A DNA stretch of 64,000 nucleotides from NCBI RefSeq assembly GCF_000313135.1, contig NW_004457390.1, forward strand, positions 238,242 through 302,241, given 5' to 3'. The DNA comes from Acanthamoeba castellanii str. Neff (taxonomy: Eukaryota; Discosea; Longamoebia; Acanthamoebidae). The position numbers were made by a program, and so were the translations under genes. Below the pieces are notes generated by a model, which was not told the DNA's origin, searched no databases, and was given only the letters and a program-made list of their open reading frames with translations. Positions 58,273 through 64,000 of the stretch are shown here, piece by piece; position 1 is the stretch's first letter, and each line of letters starts with the position of its first letter.

Positions 58273-60453
58273 TTATGAGTTGAGCAATTCTTCGTCGGGG
58301 AGGGAGTTGACAAAGTCCATCAGGCTCTTGTGTGCCGGGGCGTCGATGCCCTCCTCGAAGTAGACGCTCATGTGCGGAATCCACGCGTGGTGGTCCTGCT
58401 GCTTGCGCTTCACCGACGACGACGAATGGATCCCGATGTGCTGTGTGTGCACCGCCGGAAGGTGTGTGTGAGAGAGAGAGAGAGACAACCAAAGTGGAAA
58501 AAAACCTGTGGCGGGTGGGCAAGAGGAGGAGTACCTGGAAGAGGTGCGGAATGTTCTCGTACACGGTGCCGCCCACTTTGCGAGCGCAATCGCTGACCAG
58601 CAGGTCGACTCCTGCATGTGCACTGCAAGTGTAAGCAGCTGGAAGAGTGGGTGCAATCAATGGGAGTGGTGGCGGCTACGGCGCGTACCGTGTTTGGTGA
58701 CGCGGTAGTCGTTGGCCATCACGCACTCCATGGTGCGATCGAGCAGCGGGCCGGCCTTGAACAGCTGTGCCTGCGCGCAAGACCGGGAGATGGTGGGCCA
58801 TATCCCCTCAGGTTTCCTGGGGGCGAGGAAAGTACGAAGGAAGAGCGAAGGACGAGCGTGAGCGAGCGAAGAGAACGAAAGCTCGTCGAAGACACACACA
58901 CACACACGCACGCACACGCACACGCACACGCACACGCACACACACACACGCACACGACGCACACGCACACGCACACACCTCGTTAGGTTGAAGCTCTGCT
59001 TGGAGATGCAGATGGGGGCCACCAAGGCCGCGGCCACCACGTTGGCGACGATGAAGGCGCACACGAGCGTGTTCCAATCGCGCATCACGATCGCCTTCAC
59101 CTCCGCGCGCGACCACACGCCCACCTGGCCGTGGCCATGTCGATCGCCCTGCGCCCATGGGGTCGAGGTGAGCGAATGCGCCACCGCGCAGGCGTGCGGA
59201 GAGGTTCGACGAACCGCAGAGACCCGCCGCGAGTGTGCGACGACGAGGAAGACGACGTAGGCAGCGATGGCGACGAGGCCCCACGCGACGCCGTACGACA
59301 CGAAGAAGACGACGTCGCGCGCGTGTAGGTAGAGGTCGTACTCGTCGTACTGCACCGCCATGTAGAGCTTCACGAACGCCCACTCCGACGTCGCGCTGTC
59401 GCTGCCCAACTGCGCGTCGGCGGCCTCGAGCTTGTGCAGATTGGGCAGCAGCCGCGAGTACCAATGGTCCGCCGCCCACACGTCGTCCTCGAACAAAAGA
59501 ATGTACTTCGGGTTCCTGTGTGTCGTGTCGTGTCGTGCCGTTGGTCGTGTCGTGTCGTGTCGTGTCGTGTCGCGTGTCGTTGTGTGTCGTGTCAGCCACG
59601 ATGGTGGAGGGTTGGGTGCGCTTCGGATGAACGGTACCGGCTGCGGCATTGGTTGAGGGTGAAGACGTAGTCGTCGCGCTCCTTGCTGAGCCACTGCACG
59701 AACGGGTCGGCCCGGGCCTCATCCGCAGTCGGCACATGCGGCGACCCCTCGATCATCTCCACGCCGGGCGTCCGCCGCAGCAGCTCCAGGTCCGCCCGGT
59801 ACTCCGCCGACGTGTTCCTATCGTCTGCGCGTGTCGTGTCGTGCCATGTGTGTCATGTGTGCGTGTGCGGTGGTGCGTGCGTGTCATGTGTGCGTGTGTG
59901 CGTGTGCGGTTAGTGAGAGACAAGAATGGAGTGTGTGAGTAGGTGGGTGCACCTGTGTTGACGATGAGGAGTTGGCTCTTCTTGAGCTGCTTCTCGCTGA
60001 GCCCTTCGAGAATGGAGGCCGTCGACTGTAGCAGGTAGCGCGCTCCCGGCCGATCCACCGTCGAGATCACCATGCACAGCTCCTTCCTCGTCTCTGCACA
60101 CGACACGACACGACACGACACACACCGCACACGCGTGTGAGAACACACGACACACACGACGCTCGAGAGTGTGCGCACACACGCAAAGACGAACTAGGTT
60201 GGGTGGCGGGAGCGCCATCGAGGGCGGTGGGGGGCTTGGCGGCGCTGAGCCGGGAGAGGAAGGCGTGGGCGTGGGCGGTGCGCTGGGCGTCGACCCGGAA
60301 GAGGTGGTCGCGGTAGGGGGCCGGGTTGAAGGCGCACGAGCCCAGCACGTGCCGGGCGTGGCCATAGAGCAGAAGCCCGTAGACGGCCCACGCCGCGGCC
60401 GCCACCCACAACCACCGCACCGCCACCCTCCACGAGAGCCCCCTCTTCATCAT
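58273..60453 (-). CDS. PGAP4/TMEM246-like GPI GalNAc-transferase
   Basis: A Golgi type glycosyltransferase that in animals adds GalNAc to GPI anchors. Start 60453: short basic cytosolic head MMKRGLSWRVAVRW, then TM anchor LWVAAAAWAVYGLLLYG. The GT-A-like core has ELCMVISTVDRPGARYLLQS, KKSQLLIVNT, PHVPTADEARADPFVQWLSK, ERDDYVFTLNQC and the acidic metal motif NPKYILLFEDDVWAADHWYS. Unusually for a GT, two membrane helices follow inside the enzyme: ARDVVFFVSYGVAWGLVAIA with YVVFLVVAHSRRV, and NTLVCAFIVANVVAAALVAP. That insertion is the hallmark of PGAP4. C-terminal CARKVGGTVYENIPHLFQ and HAWIPHMSVYFEEGIDAPAH complete the fold. Seven or so exons; several introns are AC-rich satellites. Confidence 0.8.
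58892..58978. repeat. (AC/CACG)n satellite in PGAP4-like intron
   Basis: An ACACAC and ACGCAC run in the intron upstream (minus-strand sense) of the KPEGIWPTI exon. Confidence 0.85.
59518..59595. repeat. TGTCG satellite in PGAP4-like intron
   Basis: Tandem GTGTC units next to the exon encoding NPKYILLFEDD. Confidence 0.85.
60097..60185. repeat. ACACG satellite in first PGAP4-like intron
   Basis: ACACGACACG units, the reverse complement of the TGTCG family, in the first intron. Confidence 0.8.
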
Positions 60454-60539
60454 CCTTTTCGTTCTTTGTCTGTTTCGTTCTTTGTTTCATTTTGATTTCT
60501 TTTTATTTCCTTCTTGACCAACTCCGCAAGTCCTGGAAA
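60454..60539. promoter_or_regulatory. Bidirectional promoter, PGAP4-like (-) and ADAT2 (+)
   Basis: Only 86 bp separate the two start codons. The gap is T-rich on the plus strand (TTCGTTCTTTGTTTCATTTT) with no TATA box; both genes must share core promoter DNA and very short leaders. Confidence 0.6.
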
Positions 60540-61624
60540 ATGAAGAAAAACAGTACTTCTTGCGACAAAATAGAGTTTGAGATGGAGGCGCCAGCGGCAC
60601 AGGGAGAGCTGCTACGAGAGTTCACGAAGCGAGAAAAGGACTTTATGCTGCTCGCCTTGGATGAAGTGCGCCTGCACTATTTTCCCCATTTTATTGAGAT
60701 TATATTTTATAATGATTTATGTGCCACGATAGGGCAGGAAGGCGTTGAAGGAGGGCGAGGTGCCCGTGGGGTGCGTCATCGTCCACCGGCGAAGGCGAGC
60801 CGATGCTGGCGGCGGTGCGGGAGAAGACTCTCGTGTTGACACCGGTGACGACGGCAACGACGACGTGGTGATCGCCACCGGCTACAACAAGACCAACGAG
60901 CGACGAGACGTACGTCGAACTGCACGCCCCTCCCTCACTGACCGATCATCGTCATCGTCTTCGTCGTCTTCTAAGCGGGTGCCGGTTGTAACAACATACA
61001 GGCCACGCTGCACGCCGAGGTGGTGGCCATCGGCAAGATCATGGACCAGCTCCGCCAGTCCGCCGACCAAGACCCTCGACCCCTCCGCACTCGTTGGAGT
61101 ACACCCACACACCCACACTCTCTCTTTCGCCCTCGTGTGTGCGGTGTGTGCGTGTGCGGTCGGCTGAGCTCAGCTGCCCTGTGTGTCATGTTGCGTGCGT
61201 GTGCGGTGGTGTGCGCGCAGCTGAGCTGTTTGCAGAGAGCGAGCTGTTTGTGACGTGCGAGCCGTGCATTATGTGCGCCGGCGCGCTGCTGCACGCGGGC
61301 ATCGGGAAGGTCTACTTCGGGTGCTCCAACGAACGCTTCGGCGGCTGCGGCTCCGTGCTGCGGCTCCACGACCAGTCCTTCCCCGGCCTCGCCGGCTACC
61401 CGTGCGTGTCGGGCCTCTTCGTCGAGGAGGCCATCCAGCTCCTCAAACAGTTCTACCTCGACGGCAACCCCAACGGTAACAAACACATCACAACGCACAC
61501 TCGCACTCGTGCTGACACACACACACGACACACACGACACACAGCCCCCAACCCCAAGCGACCACTAGCGACGGCGTCAAGTGGTGAGGAGGAGCCCTCT
61601 TCAGTCCAGCCGGCGCCGCAGTAG
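60540..61624 (+). CDS. tRNA-specific adenosine deaminase 2 (ADAT2/Tad2)
   Basis: The catalytic subunit that converts wobble adenosine 34 to inosine in tRNAs such as tRNA-Ile(AAT), which this window also encodes. The CDA fold is visible: REKDFMLLALDEGRKALKEGEVPVGCVIVH, IATGYNKTNERRD, the catalytic ATLHAEVVAI (zinc His and proton-shuttling Glu), and CEPCIMCAGALLHAGIGKVY (two zinc Cys), then FGCSNERFGGCGSVL. A loop insert of about 30 residues follows VHRRR. The C-terminus carries FVEEAIQLLKQFYLDGNPN and a short Pro/Ser tail ending VQPAPQ. Four introns. Start 60540 is the upstream ATG; a second in-frame ATG at 60582 (MEAPAAQ) is possible. Confidence 0.88.
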
Positions 61625-61669
61625 AAGATGAAGAAGAAAATGAACAAAAAACGATCAAGATGATGATGG

Positions 61670-62829
61670 TCAGATGGCGCAGCTGCAGGGAGGAGCGGGC
61701 GTCGATGGTGTGTCGGGTTCGACGACAACAACGCCGGCCTTGTCACCACCGGTGCTGCCGGCATTGTCCATTCGCTGCTTGACCTGTCGGGCGAGGTGCA
61801 TGAAGCAGGCGTCGACGCCGTGGCCGGTCATGGCCGACGTTTCGAAGAAGGCCGTGCCGTACTCGTCGGCCAGGTCGCGGCCCATGTCCTCCGACACCTC
61901 GCGCTCGCTGTCGAGGTCGCACTTGTTGCCCACCAGCACCTTGCTGATCTCGCGCGGCGCGTGCTGCTCGAGACTTCGCATCCTGTCACCACACACAAAG
62001 CGCGTGTGAGTGCGATCGGCAACGACACACGACTCACACACACGCATAGAACGAGAAGAGAAGAGAAGAGAACCGACCAGGTTCGTATGTTACGGAAGGA
62101 CTTCTTGCTGGTTGTGTCGTAGACGATCGCTACGCCCTGTGCCCCGCGGTAGTAGGCAGTGGTGATTGCCCGATATCGGTCCTGTGTATGAACAGCGATG
62201 ATGACGATGATGAGTGATTGGGCCAACAAACCGGCACTACACGGGCACTGAGGCTGCGTGGTGGTACCTGCCCGGCTGTGTCCCAGAGCTGGAACGGGAC
62301 CCGCTTGTCCCCGAACTGAGTAGTACCACAGGCTTGCGGGTGAGATCATCTTGGTTCGATGGGAAAGAAGAAAAGAATGAGCGTACGTACGTCGATGTCC
62401 TTGAGGCGGAAGTCGATGCCCATGGTGGCCATCATGTCGGGCTCGAAGCGACCTTCGGCGAACCTGCCGAGCCGGAGCAGGTCAGGCCACCCCATTCAGA
62501 CGTCAGCCCGCGGCAGCCACGCTGTGCCAGCAAGTAGCGGAGAACGAACCGCAGCAAAAGGCAACTCTTGCCCACCGACATGTCCCCAATAAGCAGCAGC
62601 TTCAGCACAGGCTCCTGGCCGGGTGTCCATGCAAGTTAGCTTATGCACCGGTCTTGTTAATTTAATGTTATTATTTTTTCAATTTAATGGTGGAGATGGA
62701 ATGAAAATGAAAGGCGACGAGTTGATTGATTAATCAGGACTACACCCAGATCTTGTGATGGGCAAGCAGAGCCGTTTCTATTCACCCTTCTAAAGGGCAC
62801 GTTACCTTCGAGTCTCCTCGCGTGGTCAT
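61670..62829 (-). CDS. Rab-family small GTPase
   Basis: A vesicle-traffic GTPase of about 200 residues in five or six exons. Exon 1 (from 62829) encodes only MTTRGDSK and is separated by a roughly 190-bp AT-rich intron from [20 protein letters not shown] (P-loop). Switch I reads [20 protein letters not shown], where Rab8/Rab1 usually have STIGIDF. G3 is [21 protein letters not shown]4 is [13 protein letters not shown], and G5 is ETSAMTGHG. The C-terminus PAPPCSCAI carries two cysteines close to the end, an atypical prenylation signal (Cys at -5 and -3). Sequence resembles the Rab8/10/18 group but is divergent. Confidence 0.85.
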
Positions 62830-62994
62830 CCTCGTACACTCAGCGTTGGGTTGCGTTTGAAACGACGTTTTCCGCGGCCTTTTCTTCGGCCAGGCTGGGT
62901 TGAGAAGATGAACGTTTTTGTACACAGAGCAAGATGCAGAGACGAGGCGAGAAGATCAAGAAGGCGAAGGAGATGAGGAGAAGCTTGCCGGTGC
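62830..62994. other. Short gap between Rab and SKA1-like genes
   Basis: 165 bp between the Rab start and the stop of the upstream minus-strand gene; both are transcribed in the same direction. No feature seen. Confidence 0.5.
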
Positions 62995-64000
62995 TCATGC
63001 ACCGAGTAGCACGTATTTCTTGACCCGGCCGCCGTCGATCTTGAGTCGGCCCAGGGACTGGAGGGTGGCAAGGATGGCCTTGCCCGTGGCATCAAACTTG
63101 ACGTGCTGCGAGGCCTTGATCTCGTCATCGGTGAAGAAGACGCTGTCGCCCGCCTCCTTCTGCTGGTCGCTGTACACCTGTGCGCGCATGACACAATGCA
63201 ACCCTTGCGATCAGCAATCACCACACAAGGTCTAACCCGACGTGATGCGATCGAATGATGAAGAAGAAGAGTACCTGGTGTTTGGTCCTCGTGGCGGCGC
63301 CCATCTTGGAGGTTGGCAAGGAGAGGATGCGGTACTTCTCCTGCACCACGCTCAGGATCTCGTCGATGGCCGCGTTGACCTTCTGCACGGTGATCCGCCC
63401 TCGGATGTAGCTGGCAACCGCTCAACGCATGCGCGCGTATGTGTCAGCACCGGCAGAGCGCACGCAAACAGCACACACAAACCCTACGCGCAGAGAGGGA
63501 CAGAGTGACAGCGAAGGCTGGTACCTGGGACAGCCGCTGAGTTCCTCCTTCGAGACGGGAGCGAGAGCGGGTATTTGGAATCCCTTCTTCCTCCTGCGTC
63601 CCCCCGCCTCCGCGGTCGAGCTATCGTTGCTCTCCGTAGGTGTGGCGGCGACAGACTTCTTGAGTCCGGCCCCGGTGCTCTTTCTGGCCGGTTGGGCTGA
63701 GACTGCACATGCAGCGAGCGATACGTTAGATACACGCTATCGTGCCACGAGTGGCTCAGCATTAGGACAGCGGGCTGCGGGGGGCTTCACCTGTTTCTCG
63801 GGCCTGCTTGCTGGATGTTGCTGCGGCCGCGGGTGGTGGCATGCTCTGTGTGTTGGGCTTGGGCGGTGGGGGCTGCTGCTTGGGCTTGGGCTTGGGCTAT
63901 TGTATATGATCAATAGAGGCAACTAGCGAAGGGCACGCATGTAGCACGAACAACTTGAGGCGAAGCATGGAAGGTGCGGTACCTGCCGCAGGTCGGGTGG
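62995..64000 (-). CDS. SKA1-like spindle and kinetochore-associated protein (partial, 5' end beyond window)
   Basis: The C-terminal microtubule-binding winged-helix domain of SKA1 is readable: a lead-in KEELSGCPSYIRGRITVQKV, then NAAIDEILSVVQEKYRILSL, MGAATRTKHQVYSDQQKE, DSVFFTDDEIKASQHVKFD and ATLQSLGRLKIDGGRVKKY with stop at 62995. This fits Ska1's PF07160 domain, which tracks depolymerising microtubules at kinetochores. Upstream exons give a Pro/Lys/Gln-rich linker (PKPKPKQQPPPPKPNTQSM) and a basic Ser/Thr-rich stretch (ARKSTGAGLKKSVAATP). The N-terminal coiled-coil part lies outside the window. Four exons are seen, GT-AG. Confidence 0.75.

Overview
This is a nuclear window from a GC-rich, intron-dense, gene-dense protist. 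The best match is an Acanthamoeba-type amoebozoan. The evidence is short spliceosomal introns (mostly 60-150 bp, donors GTACGT/GTGCGC, acceptors CAG/TAG), intergenic gaps often below 300 bp, a choice-of-anchor-A secreted protein with Thr/Lys/Cys repeats like Acanthamoeba 'Jonah' cyst-wall lectins, and many nuclear tRNA genes. There are no operons, ribosome-binding sites, CRISPR arrays or recognisable transposons. Gene models were assembled by eye: exons were joined where frame, splice signals and family motifs agreed, so some exon edges are approximate.

Layout. 1-6.4 kb: 3' part of a two-RRM RNA-binding protein, a RecQ helicase and a small cysteine-rich protein resembling Shiftless (SHFL/C19orf66). 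6.4-10.4 kb: a secreted CX5R phosphatase-like protein (-), tRNA-Gln and tRNA-Ile (-), a secreted protein (+) and an ankyrin protein (-). 11-18.3 kb: a BNR-type membrane protein, a perfect 286-bp inverted repeat carrying a tRNA-Arg/tRNA-Gly pair, GMP synthetase and a further rearranged Arg/Gly pair. 19-28 kb: ribosomal protein uL23 (-) head-to-head with ATG9 (+), a SAM methyltransferase, a secreted protein (-) and a mitochondrial-type beta carbonic anhydrase (-). 28.5-33.7 kb: a tandem pair of fungal-type Zn2Cys6 regulators with a PAS-like C-terminal region. 34-46.2 kb: a giant many-exon USP9X/FAF-like deubiquitinase. 46.4-51 kb: a Rab2-like GTPase, tRNA-Gly(GCC) twice, tRNA-Ser and a PRELI-domain protein. 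51.6-64 kb: a Jonah-type cyst-wall lectin, a USP53/54-like protein with a tRNA-Gly inside one intron, a PGAP4/TMEM246-like glycosyltransferase (-), ADAT2 tRNA deaminase, a Rab GTPase (-) and a SKA1-like kinetochore protein (-, runs off the window).

The genes are mainly housekeeping functions that do not form one pathway. The most notable content is: the SHFL-like protein in an amoeba, the Zn2Cys6-PAS pair, tRNA genes dispersed with conserved flanks (a perfect inverted repeat and an intronic copy), a Rab2 whose cysteines appear to have moved from the C-terminus to the N-terminus, and TGTCG/TG satellites recurring in unrelated introns.
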